Below are positions 1 through 9,190 of a DNA stretch of 64,000 nt, piece after piece. Every line of letters starts with the position of its first letter. Position 1 is the first letter of the stretch. Location of the stretch: NCBI GenBank assembly GCA_964544655.1, contig CAZJCM010000008.1, positions 13,940 through 77,939 on the forward strand, in the 5' to 3' direction. The translations under genes were made by a program, and so were the position numbers. This DNA is from HyVt-443 sp964544655. GTDB taxonomy: Bacteria; Pseudomonadota; Gammaproteobacteria; Chromatiales; Chromatiaceae. The notes under the pieces were generated by a model. The model was not told the DNA's origin and did not search any database. It saw nothing but the letters and a program-made list of their open reading frames with translations.

Positions 1-893
1 CGATTGCGCTGAAAATTGATCAGCTGGCGATTCAGTGTGGTGCCCTCAGGGATGAAGTAGGGCGGATCGGCGATCTGCCGGATCACCTCCTTACTCATCT
101 CTCCATGGGTCATGGCATGCACGGCCTTGCGCATGTGCAGGATGCCGATGACGTTGTCGATGCCATCCTCGAACAGGGGCAGATGAGTATACTGGCTGTT
201 TTGCAGGCGCTGGGCGATTTCATCCATCGGCTCCTCCAACTCGATGCCATCCACTTCGTTGCGCGGGACCATGATGTCCTCCACCCTCACCTTTTCCAGG
301 TCGAGGATGTTGAGCAGCATCTTCTGATGTTTCTTCGGGATCATCGCCCCCGCCTCCATCACCACGGTGCGCAACTCCTCCTGGCTGAGGGGTTGTCCCT
401 CCATCTCTTCCGGAGAGATGCCGATCAGCCGCAGCAACCCATTGGTGATCATATTGACCAGCCAGACGATGGGATAGAGCAGTTTCAGCAACGGGGTATA
501 GATCAGGGCGGCGGGAAAGGCGAGGCGCTCCGGCTTCAGGGCGGCCAGGGTCTTGGGTGTCACCTCGGCAAAGATCAGGATCACCAGAGTGAGAATGCCG
601 GCGGCAACGGCAATGGCGGCCTCACCTCCGAGTCGGACGGCAATGATGGTGGAGAGCGAAGAGGCCAGGATATTGACGAAGTTGTTGCCCAGGAGAATCA
701 GTCCAATCAGCCGGTCCGGGCGCTGCAGCAGACGGGAGGCGCGCAGGGCGCCGGGGTGCCCGCTGTTGGCAAGATGTTGCAGGCGATAGCGATTCAGCGT
801 CATCAGGGCCGTCTCGGACCCGGAAAAGAATGCGGACAGGAAAATGAGGAAGATGAGTATGCCAAACAGCATACTGGTGGAGATGTCGCTCAA
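1..893 (-). CDS. CNNM/CBS-domain membrane protein (HlyC/CorC family, YfjD-like), 3' end outside window
   Basis: I translated about 297 residues by hand; the gene runs off the left edge. The N-terminus has a hydrophobic segment and then the family signature FFSGSETALMTLNRYRL, followed by two or three more membrane segments (IAEVTPKTLAALKPE lies between them), which is the CNNM/DUF21 transporter domain. After it come the start of a CBS pair (EDIMVPRNEVDGI, then YTHLPLFEDGIDNVIGILH). Family members are linked to Mg/Co efflux or membrane integrity, but the substrate is not settled. I chose TTG at 893 because it gives the usual SDISTS start; ATG at 872 is the alternative. It is divergent from the next gene. 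Family assignment is firm, function is not. Confidence 0.85.
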   Translation of the reverse strand, partial: MSDISTSMLFGILIFLIFLSAFFSGSETALMTLNRYRLQHLANSGHPGALRASRLLQRPDRLIGLILLGNNFVNILASSLSTIIAVRLGGEAAIAVAAGILTLVILIFAEVTPKTLAALKPERLAFPAALIYTPLLKLLYPIVWLVNMITNGLLRLIGISPEEMEGQPLSQEELRTVVMEAGAMIPKKHQKMLLNILDLEKVRVEDIMVPRNEVDGIELEEPMDEIAQRLQNSQYTHLPLFEDGIDNVIGILHMRKAVHAMTHGEMSKEVIRQIADPPYFIPEGTTLNRQLINFQRN

Positions 894-994
894 TGGCGGG
901 GCCTTCGGTTGTGCTGGAGGTTATCTTTCTATGTCGACAGGGGATGGATGTCAAGTTATGGTAAATCGACTTGAGAAACGAGGTGTTACTGGTG

Positions 995-1561
995 ATGGCT
1001 GAAACGAGCAACCCCCTGTCGGATGGCGTGGTGATAGAGACGGTGACGGCGGTTGGCTGGCTGCCGCGCGCCACAGCCGATGGTGCAGCGGGGGCAGGGA
1101 ATGAGCATCTGCTGCGGTTGCTGCTGTTCTCCGATGAATGGCGGCCGGAGGGGGATGAAGAAAAAGAATATGCCACAGAGCTACTGCGGATAGAGGCCAA
1201 GCTGGATCTGGTACTGGAACTGCTCGCCACTCTGCAGCCGGAAGAGAGATCGCTTGAAATCTGTCATGCCTCATTTTCGGCGGCGGGGGTGCATTGGCGG
1301 CCTGAGGCCGGTGAGGTGCCGGAAACGGGTGCCCCTGTGTGGATACTGCTGCGGCCCGATCAGCGTCTGCCCCGGCCGCTGCAACTGCCTGCCGTGGTGA
1401 CGGAAAAGAAATGGAAAGAGGGGGCGTGGAAGGTCAGTGCAGCGTTCGAAATGCTGGATGAACCATTGCAGGCGTTGTGGGAGCGCTACATTTTTCGCCA
1501 GCACCGGCGTCAGGTTGCGCAACTGCGACGGCGGTCACAGGATGGTCAGGGATCGTCATAA
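995..1561 (+). CDS. Atypical PilZ-type (possible c-di-GMP effector) protein
   Basis: A 188-residue soluble protein. The middle holds a helical stretch (EYATELLRIEAKLDLVLELL) followed by a beta-rich domain (SLEICHASFSAAGVHW, then VWILLRPDQRLPRPLQLPA), ending in a basic helix (RQHRRQVAQLRRR). This order resembles the PilZ-related proteins encoded beside flagellar regulators in gammaproteobacteria, including the tetrameric PilZ type with an internal helix. The canonical RxxxR and D/NxSxxG motifs are not clear, so nucleotide binding is uncertain. ATG at 995 is preferred over TTG at 971 because GAGG lies about 11 bases upstream. It sits just before fleQ, which supports a role in motility or surface attachment. 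Confidence 0.55.
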   Translation: MAETSNPLSDGVVIETVTAVGWLPRATADGAAGAGNEHLLRLLLFSDEWRPEGDEEKEYATELLRIEAKLDLVLELLATLQPEERSLEICHASFSAAGVHWRPEAGEVPETGAPVWILLRPDQRLPRPLQLPAVVTEKKWKEGAWKVSAAFEMLDEPLQALWERYIFRQHRRQVAQLRRRSQDGQGSS

Positions 1562-1633
1562 CTCGGCTATGCGACATAATTTTGACAATCCCGGGTTGGA
1601 GTGATTAACTTCTTCAAACAAAAGAAAACGTTA

Positions 1634-1812
1634 TCGGTAACTGTTGAGCTGCCATGAGGATTAAGTGCAAACCACTGTCAGGGAGTGTTTCTGGAGAAAA
1701 CGTCGGCGGCAAGGATGCCGCCGTCGAGCGTACATGGATGTATTCACAGCGGTTTCCGGAAGAAATATCCCGTGACAGCGATGCCCAAGAATACAGCTGA
1801 ATGGTTACCGAT
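1634..1812. repeat. Nested palindromic repeat, copy A
   Basis: This occupies most of the 340-base gap before fleQ. Outer arms ATCGGTAACTGTTGAGCTG (about 1634-1652) and CAGCTGAATGGTTACCGAT (about 1794-1812) are near-perfect inverted repeats. Inside them CTGTCAGGGA (from 1675) pairs imperfectly with CCCGTGACAG (1769-1778), then TGTTTCTGG pairs with GGAAGAAAT. The centre is a GC-rich hairpin, GGCGGC..GCCGCC near 1705-1722. The same core recurs at about 12.6, 45.9 and 57.1 kb. It looks like a non-autonomous mobile element or a REP-like structure. An ORF can be read across it but is not credible. Confidence 0.75.
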
Positions 1813-1902
1813 TGTGGAAGCTTTTAGAGAAGGGCATGGATTTGCCACGATGCAGAATGATTTTGCTTCATCACTCTATAGAACCGGGAGCAGACGTCTT
1901 TG

Positions 1903-3378
1903 ATGAATGACCAGGTAGGAAGTTTCGAGAAACTCGAAAGCGGGTTTATCTTCTTGGTGGAGCGCGATCAAGAGCGAATAAATTACATAAAAAATATATT
2001 TCAATTTATTGATTATTCAGTAGAAATAGTTAACGATCCGAGCCAGTTGGCGGCGCGGATGAAGTCAGCCGATGATGGTGCCTTTGTCACCGTGCTGCTG
2101 GGGCCGGAGCTGACTGCAGATGAGATCGAAGGTCTGTCAAAGGTGGTGTCCACCACCACCCCGATGCCGGCCCTGTTGCGTATTGGGGATCAGGATGATG
2201 CTGCCGGCCAGGCCGTCAAGGGGCTGCGCTTTCTTGGTACGCTCTCTCTGCCCCTGAAGTATGAGGCGGTGGTGAACCTGCTTTACAAGGCTCAGCTGTT
2301 TCAGGAGCAGCAGCAGGTGGAGCGGGCGAAGAAGCGGCCGTTGGAACTGTTCCGCAGCCTCTCGGGCAACAGCCGCGCCACTCGCCAGATCAACAAGATG
2401 ATCGAGCAGGTGGCGGATACAGATGCGACGGTGTTGATCCTGGGCGAATCCGGCACCGGGAAGGAGGTGGTGGCCCGTAAGCTGCACTACAATTCCTCCC
2501 GCCGTGGCTTCCCCTTCGTGCCCATCAATTGCGGGGCGATTCCTCCTGATTTGCTGGAGAGTGAGCTGTTCGGCCATGAGAAAGGGGCCTTCACGGGGGC
2601 GCTCAACGCCCGCCAGGGGCGCTTCGAGATGGCAGACGGTGGCACCCTGTTTCTGGATGAGATCGGCGACATGAGCATGCCGATGCAGGTCAAACTGTTA
2701 CGGGTGCTCCAGGAGCGCAGCTTTGAGCGGGTCGGCAGCAACAAGACCATCCACTGCAATGTGCGCATCATTGCCGCCACCCACAGAAACCTGGAACAGG
2801 CGATCAAAGAGGATAAATTCCGTGAGGACCTGTATTACCGACTCAACGTTTTCCCCATCGAGATGCCGCCACTGCGTGAGCGCACGGAAGATATCCCGGT
2901 ACTGGTGAATGACCTGATCTCCCGCATCGAGACCGAGAAACGGGGCTCGGTGCGGCTCACGCCGGCGGCGGTGATGGCGCTTACCCAGTACCGTTGGCCG
3001 GGCAATGTGCGGGAACTGGCCAATCTCATCGAGCGCATGGCGATCCTGCATCCCTATGGGGTGGTGGATGTGAACGACCTGCCGGAGAAGTTTCGTGTTG
3101 GCATCCGTGTGGTCGAGCAAGTGGGCGAACTGCCGTTGGTCAACACCCAGGGCGAGGAGCCGGATACCGTCGCCTCGGTGCCCCGGCTGCCTACCGATGG
3201 TATCGATCTGAAGGCCCACCTGAGCAACCTGGAGATGAACCTCATCCAGCAGGCCCTGGACGAGTCCGGTGGCGTGGTGGCCCATGCTGCCAAGCGGTTG
3301 CAGATGCGGCGCACGACGCTGGTTGAGAAACTGCGCAAATATGGCCTGCAGCGTAGCCAGGAGGCGACGGGGATTTGA
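1903..3378 (+). CDS. fleQ: FleQ/FlrA-type sigma-54-dependent flagellar master regulator
   Basis: 491 residues. The N-terminal about 125 residues form the degenerate receiver-like FleQ domain. The AAA+ domain (about 150-390) carries Walker A GESGTGKE, the sigma-54 contact loop GAFTGA, Walker B GGTLFLDEIGD and the arginine region FREDLYYRLNVFPIEMPPLRER. A Fis-type helix-turn-helix closes the protein (VVAHAAKRLQMRRTTLVEKLRKYG). FleQ/FlrA activates class II flagellar genes with RpoN, and in Pseudomonas it also binds c-di-GMP. It lies upstream of flrBC and fliE, both preceded by sigma-54 sites, as the hierarchy predicts. ATG at 1903 follows TTG at 1900; GGGAG lies at 1886-1890. No fleN-type gene is next to it. 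Confidence 0.93.
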   Translation: MNDQVGSFEKLESGFIFLVERDQERINYIKNIFQFIDYSVEIVNDPSQLAARMKSADDGAFVTVLLGPELTADEIEGLSKVVSTTTPMPALLRIGDQDDAAGQAVKGLRFLGTLSLPLKYEAVVNLLYKAQLFQEQQQVERAKKRPLELFRSLSGNSRATRQINKMIEQVADTDATVLILGESGTGKEVVARKLHYNSSRRGFPFVPINCGAIPPDLLESELFGHEKGAFTGALNARQGRFEMADGGTLFLDEIGDMSMPMQVKLLRVLQERSFERVGSNKTIHCNVRIIAATHRNLEQAIKEDKFREDLYYRLNVFPIEMPPLRERTEDIPVLVNDLISRIETEKRGSVRLTPAAVMALTQYRWPGNVRELANLIERMAILHPYGVVDVNDLPEKFRVGIRVVEQVGELPLVNTQGEEPDTVASVPRLPTDGIDLKAHLSNLEMNLIQQALDESGGVVAHAAKRLQMRRTTLVEKLRKYGLQRSQEATGI

Positions 3379-3431
3379 CGCAGTCCGAATCAACGGTATC
3401 TAACACATTGAATTAGTACATATCCTATTGC

Positions 3432-3447
3432 TGGCATAGTTTCTGCA
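3432..3447 (+). promoter_or_regulatory. Sigma-54 (-24/-12) promoter for flrBC
   Basis: TGGCATAGTTTCTGCA matches the RpoN consensus TGGCACG-N4-TTGCA closely. GG at 3433-3434 and GC at 3445-3446 have the required 12-base offset. It lies 33 bases before the flrB start and downstream of fleQ, whose product is a sigma-54 activator. Confidence 0.8.
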
Positions 3448-3479
3448 TGCGTGTCGGGTGAGCCTGAAAGGGCGAAACG

Positions 3480-4721
3480 ATGCAACTCACTGTGGAAACC
3501 CCAATGTCAGCAGCAAGTACCGGAACCAGAGAACAACTGGAAAGCGCCTTTCAGGCGTTCAACCAGATTTCCACTCAACTGGTCGATGCTTACCAGCAAC
3601 TGCAACAGCGGGTGACGGCGCTGAATGCGGAATTGGCGGCTGCGCGAAGTGAGCGTATGCAGCAGTTGGCGGAGAAGGAGCGTCTGGCCAACCGCCTTTC
3701 CCGTCTGCTGGACACCCTGCCGGCCGCCGTGATGGTGTTGGATGGCGATGATCGCATCCAGCAATACAACCCGACCGCAGGACAGCTTTTCCCCGCTATC
3801 GCCAACGGCCTGTCCTGGCCTGACCTGGCGTCACGCTACTTCCTTCCGGCGCGTCATGATGGCGAACGTGAGTTGCGTAGTGGCCGTATCGTCAATGTCA
3901 CTGAACGGCTGCTCACCCCAGAGCCTGGGCGTATTCTGTTGCTGCTCGATATCACGGAGCAGCGGCAGTTGGAGGCCCGGCTGGAACGGCGTCAGCGCCT
4001 GAGTGCGATGGGGGAGATGGCGGCCCAGCTGGCGCACCAGATACGTACCCCCCTCTCTTCCGCCATGCTCTATACCTCCCATCTCTCCCGGGATGATCTG
4101 ACGGCCAGCCAGCGTGAGCGTTTTTCCCGGCGCTCCCTGGCTCGTCTGAAGCACATGGAGAGTCAGATCAACGATATGTTGGCCTTTGCCCGCGGGGGGC
4201 GGTACGAACCCGTTCAGTTGGCCCTGGGTCCGTTGCTGGAAGAGCTGGTGCAGACGTTGCAGCCATTGGCCAGGGAGCGGCAGGTGACGTTACGGCTAAC
4301 CGGTGCCGGAAAAACCGCGCAGGTCCTGGGAAACCGGGATGCACTGTTGGGTGCCTTGATGAATATCGCCGGCAATGCACTGGAACACAGCCCCGATGGC
4401 GGGCGGGTGGAGATCGTCCTGGAGGACGATGCAGTGAACTGGATGGTGCAATTCAAGGATCAGGGTCCGGGGGTGCCGGCGGCGATCGAGCAGCGGATAT
4501 TCGATCCATTCTTCACCACCCGCCACGATGGAAATGGTCTGGGGCTGGCGGTGGCCCAGGCGGTGGCGTTGGAACACCGGGGCAGCCTGCGTCTGGAGCG
4601 GGAGGTGGAAGAAGGCACCTGCTTCATATTTCAGTTACCAAAGGCGGTCGTGGGACCGCCGGCAGAGAGATCGTCCGCAGTCGATAGGCTGTGTACCGGT
4701 AGTGATGAGGAGTTGGCATGA
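3480..4721 (+). CDS. flrB: FlrB/FleS sensor histidine kinase
   Basis: 413 residues with no membrane segment, as expected for this cytoplasmic flagellar kinase. A coiled N-terminal region (QLVDAYQQLQQRVTALNAEL) leads into a PAS-like domain (LPAAVMVLDGDDRIQQYNPTA). Next come the dimerisation/phosphoacceptor box MAAQLAHQIRTPLSSAM, with His in AHQIRTP, and an ATPase domain with N, G1 (DQGPGVP) and G2 (GNGLGLAVAQAV) boxes. Known role: phosphorylates FlrC/FleR to switch on class III genes such as hook and basal body. It overlaps flrC by 4 bases (ATGA). A second in-frame ATG at 3504 is possible; AAAGGG precedes 3480. Confidence 0.92.
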   Translation: MQLTVETPMSAASTGTREQLESAFQAFNQISTQLVDAYQQLQQRVTALNAELAAARSERMQQLAEKERLANRLSRLLDTLPAAVMVLDGDDRIQQYNPTAGQLFPAIANGLSWPDLASRYFLPARHDGERELRSGRIVNVTERLLTPEPGRILLLLDITEQRQLEARLERRQRLSAMGEMAAQLAHQIRTPLSSAMLYTSHLSRDDLTASQRERFSRRSLARLKHMESQINDMLAFARGGRYEPVQLALGPLLEELVQTLQPLARERQVTLRLTGAGKTAQVLGNRDALLGALMNIAGNALEHSPDGGRVEIVLEDDAVNWMVQFKDQGPGVPAAIEQRIFDPFFTTRHDGNGLGLAVAQAVALEHRGSLRLEREVEEGTCFIFQLPKAVVGPPAERSSAVDRLCTGSDEELA

Positions 4722-6055
4722 GACAGGCGACAGTATTGGTGGTCGAAGATGATCCGAGTCTGCGCGAGGCGCTGAGCGACACCCTGGAACTGGCTGGGTA
4801 TCGGGTGGCGGTCGCTGCGGATGGGCAGGCTGCATTGGATCTGTTGGCCCGGGAACCGATAGGGCTGGTGGTCAGTGACGTGCAGATGCGTCCGATGGAT
4901 GGCCATGAGCTGCTGGGTCGGGTGCGCAACCGTTACCCGCAGACACCGGTGCTGCTGATGACCGCCTACGGCAACATCGAAAAAGCGGTGACGGCAATGC
5001 GTAACGGTGCAGTGGATTACCTGGCCAAACCATTCGAGCCGGAACTGCTGCTGGAAAAGGTCAGGCAGGCGGTGGTGCTTCAGCAGAGCGAGGATACCGG
5101 GGTGATCGCAGAGGATCTGCGTACACGGGAGCTGCTGGAGTTGGCAAGGCGCGTCTCCCGCAGCCAGGTGACGGTGATGATCGGTGGTGAGAGTGGCACA
5201 GGAAAAGAGGTGTTTGCCCGCTATATCCACCGCCATTCCCCGCGCTGTGATGGCCCGTTCATCGCCATCAACTGTGCTGCTATCCCGGAAAATATGCTCG
5301 AAGCGGTGCTGTTTGGCCATGAGAAGGGGGCCTATACCGGCGCCCACCAGTCAGCCCCTGGAAAATTCGAACAGGCCCAGGGGGGGACCTTGCTGTTGGA
5401 TGAGATCTCCGAGATGAGCCTGGCGCTGCAGGCCAAACTGCTGCGGGTGCTGCAGGAGAAGGAGGTGGAACGGGTGGGGGGACGCAAACTGATAGCACTG
5501 GATGTGCGGGTGCTGGCCACCACCAATCGCAATCTGCGGGAAGAGGTGTCTGCGGGCCGCTTTCGCGAGGACCTCTATTACCGTCTGAACGTATTCCCCC
5601 TGCTGTTGCCGCCACTGCGTGAGCGCACGCGCGATATCCTGCCGCTGGCCCGTTTTCTGCTGCAGCGCCAGGCGACGATGCAGGGACTGGAGTTGCCACA
5701 ACTCTCCCAAGCGGCGGAACAACGGCTGCTCAGTCATCGCTGGCCTGGCAATGTCAGGGAGTTGGATAACGTGATGCAGCGGGCATTGATTCTGTCCGGC
5801 GGGGGTCAAATCGGTCCTGCTGATCTGAGCTTCGAGGTCGAACCCGAGCCGGCGGCGCAGGTGGCGATGGCATCATCGGCGCCGCGGGGGTTGAGCGAGG
5901 ATCTGCGCTCGGTAGAGGAGCAGATGATCCTGGACGCCCTGCGTGAGGGCAATGGTAGCCGTAAGTGCGCGGCCGAACGACTGGGTATCAGTCAACGCAC
6001 CCTGCGCTACAAGATAGCCCGGTTACGGGATGCGGGCGTGGCGATTCCCGGTTGA
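4718..6055 (+). CDS. flrC: FlrC/FleR sigma-54-dependent response regulator
   Basis: 445 residues. The receiver domain contains VVEDDPSLREA and the phosphoacceptor Asp54 in VVSDVQMRPMDG. The AAA+ domain has Walker A GGESGTGKEVF, the sigma-54 loop GAYTGA (the Tyr variant) and Walker B GGTLLLDEISE. A Fis-type helix-turn-helix is at the end (CAAERLGISQRTLRYKI). Partner of FlrB, translationally coupled to it. Known role: activates RpoN promoters of class III flagellar genes. A sigma-54 site lies directly downstream, before fliE, and is its likely target together with or instead of FleQ. Confidence 0.93.
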   Translation: MRQATVLVVEDDPSLREALSDTLELAGYRVAVAADGQAALDLLAREPIGLVVSDVQMRPMDGHELLGRVRNRYPQTPVLLMTAYGNIEKAVTAMRNGAVDYLAKPFEPELLLEKVRQAVVLQQSEDTGVIAEDLRTRELLELARRVSRSQVTVMIGGESGTGKEVFARYIHRHSPRCDGPFIAINCAAIPENMLEAVLFGHEKGAYTGAHQSAPGKFEQAQGGTLLLDEISEMSLALQAKLLRVLQEKEVERVGGRKLIALDVRVLATTNRNLREEVSAGRFREDLYYRLNVFPLLLPPLRERTRDILPLARFLLQRQATMQGLELPQLSQAAEQRLLSHRWPGNVRELDNVMQRALILSGGGQIGPADLSFEVEPEPAAQVAMASSAPRGLSEDLRSVEEQMILDALREGNGSRKCAAERLGISQRTLRYKIARLRDAGVAIPG

Positions 6056-6064
6056 TTGCACAGT

Positions 6065-6080
6065 TGGTGTGAAAACTGCA
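6065..6080 (+). promoter_or_regulatory. Sigma-54 (-24/-12) promoter for the fliE operon
   Basis: TGGTGTGAAAACTGCA has GG at 6066-6067 and GC at 6078-6079, the exact 12-base offset of RpoN promoters, and lies 56 bases before fliE. Confidence 0.75.
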
Positions 6081-6135
6081 TGGGTAGTCACCATGCAAAT
6101 CGATAGCGGCAGATTTTTGACAGTCAGGTGAAAAA

Positions 6136-6453
6136 ATGAGTGTAAACGGTATCGATCAGGTATTGGCGCAGATGCGCAGTATGGCGGCCCAGGCAGCAGG
6201 GGGCGCTGAATCGCCACAGCCGGCGGGTGATGTCAGTTTCAGCAGCCTGCTGAAACAGAGCGTCGACAGTGTCAATGAGACACAGCAAGTGGCAGAAGAG
6301 CTGAAGACATCATTTGAGCTGGGTGAGCAGGACGTCAACCTGGCTGAAGTGATGATCGCGGTGCAGAAATCGAATATCTCATTCGAGGCCATGGTTCAGG
6401 TCAGGAACAAACTGCTGGATGCGTATAAAGAAGTCATGAGCATGCCAATCTGA
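6136..6453 (+). CDS. fliE: Flagellar hook-basal body protein FliE
   Basis: 105 residues, the normal FliE length. The C-terminal half carries the conserved family pattern: VNLAEVMIAVQKSNISFEAM, then VRNKLLDAYKEVMSMPI. FliE joins the MS ring (FliF) to the proximal rod and is exported by the flagellar type III system, so it has no cleaved signal. It is first in fliEFGHIJ and follows a sigma-54 site. The start is preceded by CAGGTG. Confidence 0.95.
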   Translation: MSVNGIDQVLAQMRSMAAQAAGGAESPQPAGDVSFSSLLKQSVDSVNETQQVAEELKTSFELGEQDVNLAEVMIAVQKSNISFEAMVQVRNKLLDAYKEVMSMPI

Positions 6454-6498
6454 AGCCGAATCAGTCAGTAGCGACATAACAATCGAGGATAGCCTTAG

Positions 6499-8178
6499 AT
6501 GGACGCCGCAAACAGCGAAGAAAAGACGGTCGAATCGTTGCCGGTACAGCGCCTGGGACAAAACCCGGTAGTGCGTCAGCTGGCGGTAATGATCGGTATT
6601 GCCGCCAGTGTCGCCCTCGGTGTGGCGGTGGTGCTCTGGTCCCAGACACCGACCTATAGCCTGTTGTACGGCAATCTGGGACAGAAGGATGCCAGTGAGG
6701 TGATGAGTGCATTGCAGCAGGCGGGCATCGAATACAAAGTGGATGAGAACAGTGGCGCTCTGATGGTGCCCAGCGGCAAGTTGCAGGAGGCAAGGATGAA
6801 GCTTGCCGGCCAAGGCTTGCCGCGCAGTAACAGCCTGGGCTTCGATCTGCTGAAGCAGGAAACCGGGTTTGGTACCAGCCGCGCCCTCGAAGCGGCCCGC
6901 TTTCACCGTGCGCTGGAAGATGAAATGGCCCGCACCATCGCCACTATCTCCAACATCAAGATGGCCCGGGTGCACCTGGCCATGCCCAAACAATCCGTAT
7001 TCGTACGCAAACGCAAGAAACCCAGCGCCTCGGTAGTGGTGGATCTGTACAGCGGCCGTCCACTGGAGAAACAGCAGGTGGCCGCCATTATTCATCTGGT
7101 GGCATCGGCCGTGCCGGATCTGGAATCGGGGCAAGTCACGGTGGTGGATACCCGGGGTAATCTGTACAGTGGCGAGTCTGCTGATACCAACATGGCGCTC
7201 AGCAACAGCCAGTTCGAGTACACCAAACGGCTTGAGGAGTATTACAGCCAGCGGGTGGAGGATATCCTCTCTCCGGTGTTGGGGTACGACCGGGTCAGGG
7301 CTCAGGTGACTGCCCAGGTGGATTTTACCGTCACCGAGCAGACCCAGGAGCGTTACAACCCCGACCTGCCGGCATTGCGCAGTGAGCAAGTGGATGAGCA
7401 GGCCAGTACCCTGACCCCGGTGCAAGGGGTACCGGGTGCCCTCAGTAACCAGCCGCCTGCCGCCGGGACTGCGCCACAACAGGCGACCGGTGAGGCCGGT
7501 GCTGCCGATCAGGCCCGTCCGCTGAACAGCAGTAAACGGGCAACACGGAACTATGAACTGGACAAGACCGTCAGCCATACCCGACTCTCCACCGGCACCT
7601 TGCGGCAGTTGTCGGTGGCGGTGGTGGTGGATGACCTGGTTACCCAGGACGAGAACGGCAACGTCATTCGCACCCAACGTACGCCAGAAGAGATCACCCG
7701 CATCACCCAACTGGTGAAGGAAGCGGTGGGTTTCGATGCCGCACGGGGAGACAGCGTCCAGGTGATCAATGCCTCTTTTACCGTGCCCCCGGCACCAGAG
7801 GCGTTACCTGAACCGGCATTGTGGGAACAGCCATGGGTATGGGGTCTGGCGAAACAGCTGGGTGGCGTGATCCTGGTGCTGTTGCTGATCTTCTTTGTCT
7901 TGCGCCCGACCATGAAACGGCTTACCGCACCGCCGGTGCTGGAGCGTATCGATGGTGAGGGGGGAAGAGAGGGGGAAGCCGGTGAGCCTGGTGAAGCCAT
8001 GGCCGGTGCCGATGGGGTACCCCAGCTCGAGGGCGCGGGTGCGGGTGGCGGCAGCCTGCAACTGCCCGGTCCGGAAAGCTACGAAGAGACACTGGAGGCA
8101 GCGCGCAAGATGGTGGAGGAGGACCCCAAGCGGGTGGCGCAGGTGGTCAAGAGCTGGGTGAATGAAGATGCCGGATGA
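6499..8178 (+). CDS. fliF: Flagellar MS-ring protein FliF
   Basis: 559 residues, typical for FliF. The first membrane helix is near residues 28-48 (VMIGIAASVALGVAVVLW) and the second near 447-470 (LGGVILVLLLIFFVLRP). Between them are the YscJ/FliF ring-building motifs (YSLLYGNL, ARVHLAMPKQSVFVR). A Ala/Gly/Pro-rich insertion near 300-340 matches the variable beta-collar region. The C-terminal tail (YEETLEAARKMVEEDPKRVAQVVKSW) is the FliG-binding segment. The end overlaps the start of fliG, implying translational coupling of MS ring and C-ring proteins. Confidence 0.96.
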   Translation: MDAANSEEKTVESLPVQRLGQNPVVRQLAVMIGIAASVALGVAVVLWSQTPTYSLLYGNLGQKDASEVMSALQQAGIEYKVDENSGALMVPSGKLQEARMKLAGQGLPRSNSLGFDLLKQETGFGTSRALEAARFHRALEDEMARTIATISNIKMARVHLAMPKQSVFVRKRKKPSASVVVDLYSGRPLEKQQVAAIIHLVASAVPDLESGQVTVVDTRGNLYSGESADTNMALSNSQFEYTKRLEEYYSQRVEDILSPVLGYDRVRAQVTAQVDFTVTEQTQERYNPDLPALRSEQVDEQASTLTPVQGVPGALSNQPPAAGTAPQQATGEAGAADQARPLNSSKRATRNYELDKTVSHTRLSTGTLRQLSVAVVVDDLVTQDENGNVIRTQRTPEEITRITQLVKEAVGFDAARGDSVQVINASFTVPPAPEALPEPALWEQPWVWGLAKQLGGVILVLLLIFFVLRPTMKRLTAPPVLERIDGEGGREGEAGEPGEAMAGADGVPQLEGAGAGGGSLQLPGPESYEETLEAARKMVEEDPKRVAQVVKSWVNEDAG

Positions 8179-9190
8179 GAATGCAGAAAAGGTCAACCAA
8201 CTGAAAGGCCTGGACCGGGCGGCGATCCTGTTGCTGGCCCTGGGGGAGAAGGATGCGGCATCCATCCTCGCCCATATGGGTCCGAAGGAGGTGCAGGAAC
8301 TGGGACTGGCGATGGCGACCATGAACAAGGTCACCACCGAGCAGATGGCGCAGGTGATGTCCTCCTTCGTCGAAACCCTGCGCAATGAGACGGCCCTGGG
8401 CCTGGATTCGGATGAGTATATCCGCAATGTACTGACCCAGGCACTGGGCGCCGACAAGGCGGGCGGGGTCATCGACCGTATCCTGCTGGGGCGTAACAGC
8501 AAGGGCCTGGAACAGTTGAAATGGATGGATCCGCGTTCCATCGCCGAGCTGATCCGATTGGAGCACCCACAGATCATCGCCATCGTGCTCTCCTTCCTGG
8601 AACCGGACCAGGCGGCGCTGGTGTTGTCCGAGTTCCCCGAGCGGGTGCGCCCCGATATCATCATGCGCATTGCCACCCTGGATGGTATCCAGCCTGCGGC
8701 ATTGCAGGAGTTGGACCAGATTCTGGAGAAGCAGTTCTCCGGCGCCAATAACGTCAAATCCTCCGGCCTGGGAGGGATCAAGACTGCGGCCAATATTCTC
8801 AACCTGGTCGAGGGCTCGGTGGAGAGCAGCATCATGGAGCAGGTCACATCCACCGATCAGGACCTGGCCCAGGAGATTCAGGACAACATGTTCGTGTTCG
8901 AGAACCTGATCGATATCGACGACCGGGGGATTCAGACCCTGCTGCGGGAAGTGGCCTCGGATCAGCTCCTGCTGGCGCTGCGTGGCGCGGATGATGCGTT
9001 GAAAGAGAAGATATTCAAGAACATGTCGAAACGTGCAGCCGAGATGTTGCGCGATGATCTTGAGGCGGCACCGCCGGCCCGTCTGAGTGACGTGGAGGCG
9101 GCGCAGAAAGAGATCCTCACGGTGACCAGGCGCCTGGCCGATGCGGGTGAGATCATGCTGGGAGGCGCTGGCGGCGATGACTTCGTCTAA
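8162..9190 (+). CDS. fliG: Flagellar motor switch protein FliG
   Basis: 342 residues. Sequence follows the family throughout: the N-domain (AAILLLALGEKDAASILAHM) binds FliF, the middle domain has the EHPQ motif (LEHPQIIAIVLSFL), and the C-domain holds the charged torque helix (QTLLREVASDQLLLALRGADD). FliG is the C-ring component that meets the MotA stator. ATG at 8162 and 8168 are both in frame; both overlap fliF. Its 3' end overlaps fliH by 14 bases. Confidence 0.96.
   Translation: MKMPDENAEKVNQLKGLDRAAILLLALGEKDAASILAHMGPKEVQELGLAMATMNKVTTEQMAQVMSSFVETLRNETALGLDSDEYIRNVLTQALGADKAGGVIDRILLGRNSKGLEQLKWMDPRSIAELIRLEHPQIIAIVLSFLEPDQAALVLSEFPERVRPDIIMRIATLDGIQPAALQELDQILEKQFSGANNVKSSGLGGIKTAANILNLVEGSVESSIMEQVTSTDQDLAQEIQDNMFVFENLIDIDDRGIQTLLREVASDQLLLALRGADDALKEKIFKNMSKRAAEMLRDDLEAAPPARLSDVEAAQKEILTVTRRLADAGEIMLGGAGGDDFV

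Noticed and set aside
105..974. Long forward reading frame opposite the CNNM/CBS gene
   Set aside because: It is the antisense shadow of a real minus-strand gene, rich in His/Gln/Asp, with no family sequence.
1685..1903. 72-residue frame before fleQ
   Set aside because: It runs through palindromic repeat copy A, lacks a ribosome site and shows no protein-like composition.
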